Of a DNA stretch of 5,705 bases, positions 1-5,196 are shown piece by piece (the stretch's first letter is position 1; every line of letters starts with the position of its first letter). Both the position numbers and the translations under genes were made by a program. A model generated the notes under the pieces. That model saw only the letters and a list, made by a program, of their open reading frames with translations. It had not been told where the DNA came from and did no database searches. Origin of the DNA: Oscillospiraceae bacterium (GTDB taxonomy: Bacteria > Bacillota > Clostridia > Oscillospirales > Oscillospiraceae); assembly GCA_028705905.1 (NCBI GenBank), contig JAQWCP010000115.1, positions 1 to 5,705 of the forward strand, in the 5' to 3' direction.

Positions 1-409
1 CATATGCAATTCCTTCATAAAAACTCTGTCTTGTCACGGCGATCAAATGCTTCGCCTCTTCCGACACATGGCCGCATGGGAATGTGTCTGCACAGTCACC
101 ATGAAATCCCTCTATACAGGCGCCAACATCAATGCTGACAATGTCGCCCTCCCGCAACCGCCGACTGCCTGGGATCCCGTGAATCACTTGATCGTTCACG
201 GAAATACAAATGCTGCCGGGGAAGCCGTTGTAATGGAGAAAGGATGGAACTGCACCCTGAGACTTGATGAAGCGATAAACCGCCTGGTCAATTTCGCGGG
301 TTGTCACGCCGGGAAGTACCATTTTGCCCGCTAACGCACGGGCCGCCGCGGTAATTCTCCCTGCACGGCGCATAAGCGAAATTTCCCTTGGAGACTTGAT
401 TGGAATCAT
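1..409 (-). CDS. map: Type I methionine aminopeptidase, N-terminal part (3' end beyond window)
   Basis: Removes the initiator methionine from nascent proteins in the cytosol, using two metal ions. I translated 136 codons from the ATG at 409-407 to the left edge with no stop; the family is about 250 residues, so roughly the last 45% is missing. The start MIPIKSPREISLMRRAGRI is typical of bacterial type I enzymes. HYNGFPGS begins at residue 59, followed by VIHGIPG with the conserved substrate-side histidine at 77. Two metal-ligand aspartates are visible, D94 in SIDVGA and D105 in FHGDCADTF; their 11-residue spacing equals that of E. coli D97 and D108. The remaining His and Glu ligands lie outside the window. 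The ATG overlaps the adk TGA (ATGA), and only a weak GGGG precedes it, so translation is probably coupled to adk. The position after secY-adk is canonical for Firmicutes. Confidence 0.96.
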   Translation of the reverse strand, partial: MIPIKSPREISLMRRAGRITAAARALAGKMVLPGVTTREIDQAVYRFIKSQGAVPSFLHYNGFPGSICISVNDQVIHGIPGSRRLREGDIVSIDVGACIEGFHGDCADTFPCGHVSEEAKHLIAVTRQSFYEGIAY

Positions 410-1044
410 ACTTTCATCCCCAGAGCTTCTAGAATCATGCGGGTGGTGGCTTCAATACTCGATTGATTGGAAACCATTTTCAGAAGCCCCCGGGCTTCAT
501 AAAAGCCCTTGAGCGGTTCTGTTTCTGTGTGATACACCTGCAGACGGGATTTCACCGTTTCCGGCGTATCGTCTTTGCGCTGGATCAAGGCGGCACCGCA
601 TTTGTCGCAGATGCCCTCCTGTTTCGGCGGACTGTTTTCAACATGATACGTTGCACCGCAATCCGGACAGGTGCGCCGCCCAGTCATGCGGGCCTCGATC
701 TCCCCATCGGAAATTTCGATGGAGAGCACAGCATCAAAGGTGATGCCGGCTTGCTCCAGCGCTTCCGCCTGGGCAATGGTACGGGGAACCCCATCCAAAA
801 TGAACCCGTCTTTGCAGTCGCTTTCCGAAAGCCGTTCCTGGATGATGCCGATAATGACTTCATCTGGAACCAGCTTCCCGTTTTCCATATATTCTTTCGC
901 CTTCAGGCCCACCGGGGTGCCATTTTTCATGGCGGCCCGGAGGATATTGCCTGTGGAGATGGGTGGAATCTTGCAAATGCGGCTTAAAATTTCGGCCTGT
1001 GTGCCTTTCCCGGCGCCAGGCGCGCCCAAAAGAATCAGCTTCAT
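406..1044 (-). CDS. adk: Adenylate kinase, long form with zinc-type LID
   Basis: Catalyses ATP + AMP = 2 ADP in the cytosol. The protein has 212 residues, normal for the long bacterial form. Visible parts are the P-loop GAPGAGKGT (7-15), the AMP-binding region STGNILRAA (30-38), LDGVPRT (83-89) and TGRR (121-124) entering the LID. The LID carries four cysteines, C126/C129 and C146/C149, in CPDC and CDKC. This is the structural zinc site common in Gram-positive enzymes and absent from E. coli Adk. RKDD (156-159) follows. Two positions differ from E. coli: N33 replaces the aspartate of STGD, and V86 replaces the phenylalanine of LDGFPR; D84 is retained. The start has a strong site, AAGGAGGTCA, that overlaps the secY stop codon. 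The stop TGA overlaps the map start. Being in this operon ties its supply to growth rate; that link is inference. Confidence 0.98.
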   Translation of the reverse strand: MKLILLGAPGAGKGTQAEILSRICKIPPISTGNILRAAMKNGTPVGLKAKEYMENGKLVPDEVIIGIIQERLSESDCKDGFILDGVPRTIAQAEALEQAGITFDAVLSIEISDGEIEARMTGRRTCPDCGATYHVENSPPKQEGICDKCGAALIQRKDDTPETVKSRLQVYHTETEPLKGFYEARGLLKMVSNQSSIEATTRMILEALGMKV

Positions 1045-1058
1045 ACTGACTGACCTCC

Positions 1059-2375
1059 TTATTCCAGGAACCCTTTGTAATGACGCATCAGCATCTGCGC
1101 TTCCAGCGCCTTTACTGTTTCCAGCGCCACACCGACGACAATGATGATCGACGTTCCGCCAATAGACAAGGAAGCCACACTGATGATGTTTCCGGCAACA
1201 ATCGGTACAATGGCTACAACAGCCAGATAGATCGCACCGAACAATGTAATTTTACCCAATACATTCCGAATAAAATCAGCTGTTGGTTTTCCCGGCCGGA
1301 ATCCGGGGATAAATCCGCCATTCTTTTTCAGATTGTTTGATATCTCAATGGGATTAAACTGAATTGAGGCATAGAAATAACTAAATGCCAAAATCAGCAG
1401 GAAATAAACGATAATATAGAAAATGGATGTCGGTTGAAATACCGCGAAAAACCCAGCCCAAAACGTACCCGGCACCGGCGTGGGGCAAAATGCCGCAATG
1501 GTCGCCGGCAAAGAAGCAATGGCCTGTGCAAAGATAATGGGCATGACACCGGCCATATTTACTTTAATGGGCAGATGGCTGCTTTGGCCGCCATACATCT
1601 TCCGTCCAACCACACGTTTGGCATACTGGATGGGAATCCGCCGTTCCGCATTGGAAATATACACGATAAATACCACAATGGCCAAAACACCAATGATAAT
1701 GCCGATCAATCCCAATGCACTGATATTGTTGGCACCTTCTTCCAGCACAACCCCGCTGTAATGGTTTCTCACACCAATATACAGAGAATAGACCATGGAG
1801 GGCATTCTGGACACGATGCTGGCAAACAAGATAATGGAAATACCATTTCCGATGCCAAATTCCGTGACTTGCTCCCCCAACCACATCAAAAACGCGGAGC
1901 CAGCTGTAAAGGTTGCAATAATTACGATTGCTGCCCAAATGGAGGTGTCAGTCAGCATGCCATTTCCTTTGATCAAAGCATAGTAACCAAAGCCCTGCAA
2001 CAGTGCGATCGCAACCGTCGTATAACGGGTAATTGTTGCTAGTTTTTTACGTCCTTCTTCGCCGCCATCTTTCTGCATCCGTTCCAGGGCCGGAATGGCC
2101 ACTGTCAGGAGTTGAATGATGATGGAGCTGTTGATATACGGTTGAATTGACAATGCAAATATGGTTGCTCGTGAAAATGCACCGCCGGACATGGCATTGA
2201 GCAAGCCCAAAGCCGTATTGCCTACGCTGTTAAAATAACCTGCCAGCGCATTTAAATCCACAAAAGGAACCGGAACCGCATTGCCCAAACGGTAAATGAG
2301 CAATATCAGCAGCGTAAAGAGAATCTTTTTCCGCAGTTCTGGGATCCTCCATGCGTTACGGACGGTCTGAATCAA
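1059..2375 (-). CDS. secY: Protein translocase channel subunit SecY (TTG start)
   Basis: Forms the protein-conducting channel in the cytoplasmic membrane with SecE and SecG, and works with SecA or the ribosome. The protein has 438 residues with about ten hydrophobic segments, near residues 18-36, 68-90, 118-136, 146-166, 172-195, 218-240, 272-296, 314-336, 373-395 and 400-420. Family hallmarks are QPYINSSIIIQLL (79-91, second membrane helix), LGEQVTEFGIGNGISII (166-182), the basic cytoplasmic loop RIPIQYAKRVVGRKM (246-260), and the C5 loop GFIPGFRPGKPT with the functionally critical arginine at 360. The TTG start is supported by the N-terminus MIQTVRNAWRIPELRKKI, which is the normal SecY beginning. 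A GAGGTGG sits five bases upstream, inside the end of rplO. The start abuts the rplO TAA with no gap, so it is probably translated by coupling. Confidence 0.98.
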   Translation of the reverse strand: MIQTVRNAWRIPELRKKILFTLLILLIYRLGNAVPVPFVDLNALAGYFNSVGNTALGLLNAMSGGAFSRATIFALSIQPYINSSIIIQLLTVAIPALERMQKDGGEEGRKKLATITRYTTVAIALLQGFGYYALIKGNGMLTDTSIWAAIVIIATFTAGSAFLMWLGEQVTEFGIGNGISIILFASIVSRMPSMVYSLYIGVRNHYSGVVLEEGANNISALGLIGIIIGVLAIVVFIVYISNAERRIPIQYAKRVVGRKMYGGQSSHLPIKVNMAGVMPIIFAQAIASLPATIAAFCPTPVPGTFWAGFFAVFQPTSIFYIIVYFLLILAFSYFYASIQFNPIEISNNLKKNGGFIPGFRPGKPTADFIRNVLGKITLFGAIYLAVVAIVPIVAGNIISVASLSIGGTSIIIVVGVALETVKALEAQMLMRHYKGFLE

Positions 2376-2816
2376 TTAAACCACCTCAGCCTTTCCGCCT
2401 GCCGCTTCAATTTTCTCCTTTGCAGATGCGGAAAAGGCAGACGCTTGCACGGTAACCTTTTTCTCCAGCTTACCATTGCCCAGTACTTTGTATCCATATT
2501 GGCACTTGGACAAAATACCTGTTTCCAATAATGCCTGTTCGGTCACAACAGCACCGTCGTCAAAACGGTTCAACGCCGTCAGATTGATTGTTTCATAAGG
2601 TTTTGCAAAAATATTATGGAATCCACGTTTTGGCAGACGGCGTGCCAAAGGCATCTGACCGCCTTCAAAACCAATTCTTACGCCGCCGCCACTGCGAGCT
2701 TTTTGCCCCTTGTGGCCACGACCGGCTGTCTTGCCATTGCCTGTGCCCTTGCCGCGCCCCTTGCGCTTTCCTTCCTGAACGGAACCTGCTGCAGGGGAGA
2801 TTTCATGCAAATTCAT
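2376..2816 (-). CDS. rplO: 50S ribosomal protein L15 (uL15)
   Basis: A late-assembly component of the large subunit that contacts 23S rRNA through a long basic extension. It has 146 residues, the usual bacterial length. The N-terminus MNLHEISPAAGSVQEGKRKG leads into the glycine- and lysine-rich arm RGKGTGNGKTAGRGHKGQKA (21-40). The signature region GVRIGFEGGQMPLARRLPKR (45-64) is next, and the C-terminal globular part ends GKAEVV. The start has a strong AAGGAGGT that overlaps the TAA of rpmD. Its own stop abuts the TTG of secY. L30-L15-SecY is the standard spc order. Confidence 0.98.
   Translation of the reverse strand: MNLHEISPAAGSVQEGKRKGRGKGTGNGKTAGRGHKGQKARSGGGVRIGFEGGQMPLARRLPKRGFHNIFAKPYETINLTALNRFDDGAVVTEQALLETGILSKCQYGYKVLGNGKLEKKVTVQASAFSASAKEKIEAAGGKAEVV
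2381..2387 (-). promoter_or_regulatory. Ribosome binding site of secY inside the rplO 3' end
   Basis: In mRNA sense this reads GAGGTGG and lies five bases before the TTG. It is within the last codons of rplO, so it is only exposed when or after ribosomes pass. It supports TTG as the true secY start; the next ATG inside secY would remove much of the conserved protein. Confidence 0.6.
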
Positions 2817-2827
2817 GTTGCACCTCC

Positions 2828-3010
2828 TTACTGTTCCTCAGCAACCTGCAGTAAATACCCAATCTGGGCAATTTTACCACGGGTCTGAGGGGTGTCAGGC
2901 TGTACGGTCTCGCTGCCAATTTTCTTCAGCCCGAGAGAATGGGCAGTGGCAATGTGTTTTGCCAGTCTGCCGTTCAAGCTCTTTACCAGCTTAATCTTGA
3001 GATTTGCCAT
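2828..3010 (-). CDS. rpmD: 50S ribosomal protein L30 (uL30)
   Basis: A small protein of the large subunit. It has 60 residues starting MANLKIKLVKSLNG, with the L30 core SLGLKKIGSETVQPDTPQTR and a C-terminal IGYLLQVAEEQ. An ATG 45 bases further upstream in the same frame would add 15 residues unlike L30 and would lie inside rpsE. The ATG at 3010 is preceded by AGGAGGG eight bases away, so I take that start. The rpsE stop TAG is part of this ribosome binding site, which implies tight coupling to S5. Confidence 0.97.
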   Translation of the reverse strand: MANLKIKLVKSLNGRLAKHIATAHSLGLKKIGSETVQPDTPQTRGKIAQIGYLLQVAEEQ

Positions 3011-3018
3011 ACTTGTTG

Positions 3019-3025
3019 CCCTCCT
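3019..3025 (-). promoter_or_regulatory. Ribosome binding site deciding the rpmD start
   Basis: In mRNA sense this reads AGGAGGG, eight bases before ATG 3010-3008, and its first two bases belong to the TAG stop of rpsE. It selects the 60-residue L30 start over the longer in-frame ATG at 3055. Confidence 0.75.
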
Positions 3026-3524
3026 AACCTTGGATCTCTTCCACGCGCTTGCCACGAACCCGTGCCACTTCCTCAGGTCCTCTCAAGGAGCGCAGGCCAA
3101 CCATGGTAGCAGTGACTACGTTCTGCGGGTTGTTCGAACGCAGGCACTTCGTGCGGATGTCTTTCACGCCGGCTGCTTCCAGCACAGCACGCACCGGGCC
3201 GCCGGCAATCACGCCGGTACCAGGAGCAGCGGGCTTTAACAGTACTTTGCCCGCACCAAATTCACCAATCACTTCATGAGGAATCGTGGTGCCGGAAAGA
3301 GCGATCTTCACCATGTTCTTCTTGGCATCTTCAATGCCCTTCCGAATGGCTTCTGGCACTTCCGATGCTTTGCCCAAGCCAAAGCCCACTTTACCCTTTT
3401 CATCGCCTACAACAACCAACGCTGCGAATTTAAAAATACGGCCACCTTTAACAGTCTTGGAAACTCTGTTTAAGGAGACTACTTTTTCTGCAAATTCGCT
3501 CGGCTCTCTTTCAAATCTCGCCAT
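3024..3524 (-). CDS. rpsE: 30S ribosomal protein S5 (uS5)
   Basis: A small-subunit protein near the mRNA entry and decoding region; it affects accuracy, and in other bacteria changes in its N-terminal loop give spectinomycin resistance. It has 166 residues, the normal length. The N-terminal double-stranded-RNA-binding fold shows NRVSKTVKGGRIFKFAALVV (19-38), with the VSKTVKGGR loop intact and wild-type-like, then GKVGFGLGKASEVPEAIRKG (44-63). The C-terminal domain has GTGVIAGGPVRAVLEAAGV (102-120) and RSNNPQNVVTAT (129-140). The start is preceded by GGAGGA. The stop is TAG, unlike most neighbours, which use TAA. The gap to rplR is 17 bases. Confidence 0.98.
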   Translation of the reverse strand: MARFEREPSEFAEKVVSLNRVSKTVKGGRIFKFAALVVVGDEKGKVGFGLGKASEVPEAIRKGIEDAKKNMVKIALSGTTIPHEVIGEFGAGKVLLKPAAPGTGVIAGGPVRAVLEAAGVKDIRTKCLRSNNPQNVVTATMVGLRSLRGPEEVARVRGKRVEEIQG

Positions 3525-3541
3525 AATTTGTCCTCCTCTCC

Positions 3542-3901
3542 TTAAAACACGAGTCCGCCCTCACGGGCGCCTTCAGCCAGCTCTTTCACACGTCCGTGGT
3601 ATAAATAGCCGCCGCGGTCGAACACAACATGTTCGATCCCTTTTTCGTGGGCGCGGGCTGCCACCATTTGGCCAACCTTTTTCGCGCCTTCTTTGTTATT
3701 GCCTCTGCCGTCAAACTCTTTTTCCAAAGAGGAAGCGGATACCAGAGTGACCCCGTTTACATCGTCGATCACTTGGGCATAAATATTGGTTTCACTGCGG
3801 AATACATTCAGGCGCGGACGCTCAGGCGTGCCGGAAATCTTTGCCCGTATTCTTTTGTGACGCTTTAAACGCTGTGCATTGGTATTCGGTCGCTTAACCA
3901 T
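3542..3901 (-). CDS. rplR: 50S ribosomal protein L18 (uL18)
   Basis: Binds 5S rRNA with L5 and anchors it in the central protuberance of the 50S subunit. It has 119 residues, as usual. There is a basic N-terminal tail, NAQRLKRHKRIRAKISGT (8-25), then RPRLNVFRSETNIYAQVIDD (28-47). The diagnostic C-terminus contains VFDRGGYLYHGRVKELAEGA (93-112) and ends REGGLVF. The ribosome binding site is AAGGAGG, and the ATG is 17 bases past the end of rplF. Its 5S partner L5 is encoded in the same operon. Confidence 0.98.
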   Translation of the reverse strand: MVKRPNTNAQRLKRHKRIRAKISGTPERPRLNVFRSETNIYAQVIDDVNGVTLVSASSLEKEFDGRGNNKEGAKKVGQMVAARAHEKGIEHVVFDRGGYLYHGRVKELAEGAREGGLVF

Positions 3902-3918
3902 ATTGGCACACCTCCTTC

Positions 3919-4464
3919 TTATTTCTTCACGCCGGTCTTACCAACCTTGCGGCGGATGACCTCGTCAATATATTTGATGCCTTTCCCTTTATAGGGTTCG
4001 GGCGGGCGCTTCTCGCGTACTTCTGCCGCAAATTGACCCACCTGCTGTTTGTCCGGGCCACTGATGATAATTTTATTGGGTGCTGGCACCTCGACTGTAA
4101 TCCCGTCCACCTCGTCCATTGTCACTTGGTGGGAGAATCCAACATTCAGCACCAGCTGCTTGCCCTGCTTTGCAGCTCTATAACCAACACCGTTGATCTC
4201 CAACTCTTTCTTGTACCCTTCAGATACGCCAATGACCATATTGTTCAGCAGCGTACGGGTCAAACCATGCAGGGCACGGTTCTCTTTCAGATCATTGGGT
4301 CGCGCCACGTGGACCACCGGGCCATCTGCAGCAATGTTCATCGCTGGATGAAGTTGCTGCTTCAGCGTCCCTTTCGGTCCCTTTACGGTGACAAGGTTTC
4401 CCGTTTCGATTTTTACTTCCACTCCCGCGGGGACGGAAATGGGCATTCTTCCGATTCTTGACAT
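3919..4464 (-). CDS. rplF: 50S ribosomal protein L6 (uL6)
   Basis: A large-subunit protein near the factor-binding site and sarcin-ricin loop. It has 181 residues from the chosen ATG. The N-terminus MSRIGRMPISVPAGVEVKIE is standard, so the in-frame ATG 21 bases further upstream, which would lie inside rpsH, is rejected. The two repeated L6 domains are visible: NLVTVKGPKGTL (23-34) in the first, and EINGVGYRA (89-97) with NVGFSH (107-112) in the second. The C-terminal signature is PEPYKGKGIKYIDEVIRRK (155-173). The 14-base spacer after rpsH contains the ribosome binding site GGGGGAG, which is less canonical than its neighbours and overlaps the rpsH stop region. Confidence 0.98.
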   Translation of the reverse strand: MSRIGRMPISVPAGVEVKIETGNLVTVKGPKGTLKQQLHPAMNIAADGPVVHVARPNDLKENRALHGLTRTLLNNMVIGVSEGYKKELEINGVGYRAAKQGKQLVLNVGFSHQVTMDEVDGITVEVPAPNKIIISGPDKQQVGQFAAEVREKRPPEPYKGKGIKYIDEVIRRKVGKTGVKK

Positions 4465-4478
4465 TTTAGTACTCCCCC

Positions 4479-4880
4479 TTACCACACAAACGCCAGGACT
4501 TCACCACCAACATGCGCTGCCCGCGCTTTCTTGTCGGTCATGACGCCCTTGGAGGTTGATACGATCGCGATACCGAGGCCGCGCAGCACGCGGGGAAGCT
4601 CCTCTGCACCCACATATACCCGGAGACCAGGCTTCGATACGCGACGCAGGCCGGTAATCACCTGTTCCTTACCCGGATGATTGTATTTCAGTGCGATTCG
4701 AATGATGCCTTGTGTGCCATCATCCACGATCTGATAGTTTTTGATATAGCCTTCTTCCAGCAAAATAGCTGCAATGGACTTTTTCATTTTAGAGGCAGGA
4801 ACATCCACTGTGTCATGCTTCACGGAACTTGCATTGCGGATACGGGTCAACATATCCGCAACAGGATCGGTAATATGCAT
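4479..4880 (-). CDS. rpsH: 30S ribosomal protein S8 (uS8)
   Basis: A primary 16S rRNA-binding protein that recognises helix 21 in the central domain. In E. coli it also represses the spc operon by binding its mRNA. It has 133 residues, close to the typical 130-132. The N-terminus HITDPVADMLTRIRNAS (2-18) is typical. VPASKMKKSIAAILLEEGYI (27-46) follows. The conserved C-terminal RNA-binding part carries the STSKG loop (108-112), which contacts the rRNA core, then GVMTDKKAR (112-120) and GGEVLAFVW at the end. The start has a very strong AAGGAGG nine to ten bases away. The 116-base gap upstream is unlike any other spacer here and holds a probable S8 binding site in the mRNA, so autoregulation is likely. 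Confidence 0.98.
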   Translation of the reverse strand: MHITDPVADMLTRIRNASSVKHDTVDVPASKMKKSIAAILLEEGYIKNYQIVDDGTQGIIRIALKYNHPGKEQVITGLRRVSKPGLRVYVGAEELPRVLRGLGIAIVSTSKGVMTDKKARAAHVGGEVLAFVW

Positions 4881-4905
4881 TAAATGAGACCTCCTTCAAA
4901 AGGTT

Positions 4906-4921
4906 ACAGGCCGAAGCCTGT
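4906..4921 (-). promoter_or_regulatory. cUUCGg tetraloop hairpin just upstream of the rpsH ribosome binding site
   Basis: In mRNA sense this reads ACAGGC-UUCG-GCCUGU, a perfect six-pair stem capped by the exceptionally stable C(UUCG)G tetraloop. It ends about ten bases before the AAGGAGG of rpsH. There is no U-tract directly after the stem (AACCUUUUG follows), so it is not a convincing intrinsic terminator. It may insulate the upstream structure from the ribosome binding site, mark an RNA-processing or stability boundary, or form part of the S8 control region. The stem is seen directly; its role is inference. Confidence 0.6.
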
Positions 4922-4926
4922 CTAGG

Positions 4927-4967
4927 TGGCACGGTATCAGAACAAATTTCATATCTGACTTGTGCCA
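4927..4967 (-). promoter_or_regulatory. Candidate S8 autoregulatory RNA mimicking 16S rRNA helix 21
   Basis: The mRNA can form an outer stem UGGCAC/GUGCCA (4967-4962 with 4932-4927) and an inner stem UCAGA/UCUGA (4958-4954 with 4941-4937). Between the stems lies an asymmetric internal loop, AAG facing UACC, and a 12-base apical loop closes the hairpin. The ascending strand AAGUCAGAUAUGAAAU differs by one base from E. coli 16S helix 21 (AAGUCAGAUGUGAAAU, recalled from memory). The descending strand UCUGAUAC is identical. This includes the S8 recognition core: the G597-C643 pair, U598, U641 and A642, with an unpaired A595 equivalent. One departure is A opposite C where E. coli has A596-U644. 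The apical loop is much shorter than in rRNA, so it is not a 16S fragment. It lies upstream of rpsH, which encodes the protein that binds this motif. Confidence 0.75.
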
Positions 4968-4985
4968 TCCGTTTGGCTATATGGC

Positions 4986-5005
4986 AGCTTGGTATTTTAC
5001 CAGCT
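4986..5005 (-). other. Short hairpin spanning the rpsN stop codon
   Basis: The mRNA AGCUGGUA-AAA-UACC-A-AGCU can pair over eight base pairs with a single bulged A and a three-base loop. The UAA stop of rpsN lies at the top of the stem. It might protect the upstream message from 3' exonucleases, or might only form after ribosomes leave. It may also arise by chance. Confidence 0.35.
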
Positions 5006-5182
5006 TGCTTTTCTGACGCCGGGAATCTGACCCTGATGAGCCAGCTCGCGGAAACAGATACGGCAGATGCCATAGTCTCGCAGATACGCATGAGGGCGGC
5101 CGCAGATCTTGCAGCGGTTATACCGTCTGGTAGAATACTTCGGCTGTCTCTGCTGCTTTAAAATCATTGCCTTTTTTGCCAT
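4997..5182 (-). CDS. rpsN: 30S ribosomal protein S14, zinc-binding type (uS14, type Z)
   Basis: A small-subunit head protein needed late in 30S assembly. It has 61 residues, the length of the short zinc-binding form, versus about 100 for the zinc-free form of E. coli. The four zinc ligands are intact: C24 and C27 in RCKICGRPH, and C40 and C43 in ICRICFREL. The C-terminus HQGQIPGVRKASW is the family signature. Some bacteria carry a second, zinc-free S14 elsewhere for zinc starvation; this window cannot show that. The ribosome binding site GAGGGAGGG overlaps the TGA of rplE, and the ATG is 14 bases past it. The gene is followed by the 116-base gap with the S8-type RNA element. Confidence 0.98.
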   Translation of the reverse strand: MAKKAMILKQQRQPKYSTRRYNRCKICGRPHAYLRDYGICRICFRELAHQGQIPGVRKASW

Positions 5183-5196
5183 TTTTCAACCCTCCC

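Noticed and set aside
463..1144. Long plus-strand open frames opposite adk (174 and 157 codons)
   Set aside because: They are antisense to an unmistakable adk, have no recognisable family features or ribosome binding site, and arise from the codon pattern of the real gene.
1434..2042. 202-codon plus-strand open frame opposite secY
   Set aside because: It is the antisense shadow of SecY codons, low in hydrophobic structure and with no family resemblance.
3011..3055. Upstream in-frame ATG that would lengthen L30 by fifteen residues
   Set aside because: It lies inside rpsE, and the added residues do not belong to L30; MANLKIKLV has the proper ribosome binding site.
4465..4485. Upstream in-frame ATG that would lengthen L6 by seven residues
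   Set aside because: It lies inside rpsH, lacks its own ribosome binding site, and the added residues are not L6-like; MSRIGRMPI is the normal start.
4897..4921. Intrinsic terminator upstream of rpsH
   Set aside because: The GC-rich hairpin is real, but the bases right after it are AACCUUUUG, not a U-tract, and essential genes continue downstream.
4927..4967. Inserted fragment of a 16S rRNA gene
   Set aside because: The match is limited to the two S8-contact strands; the apical loop is far shorter than helix 21, and flanking bases are not rRNA-like, so functional mimicry fits better than insertion.
4881..4996. Internal promoter in the rpsN-rpsH gap
   Set aside because: I see no convincing -35/-10 pair with proper spacing; AT-rich stretches there are part of the hairpin loops.
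4813..5091. 92-codon minus-strand frame crossing the rpsN-rpsH gap
   Set aside because: It overlaps both rpsN and rpsH in another frame, resembles no known protein, and its gap part is better explained by RNA structure.
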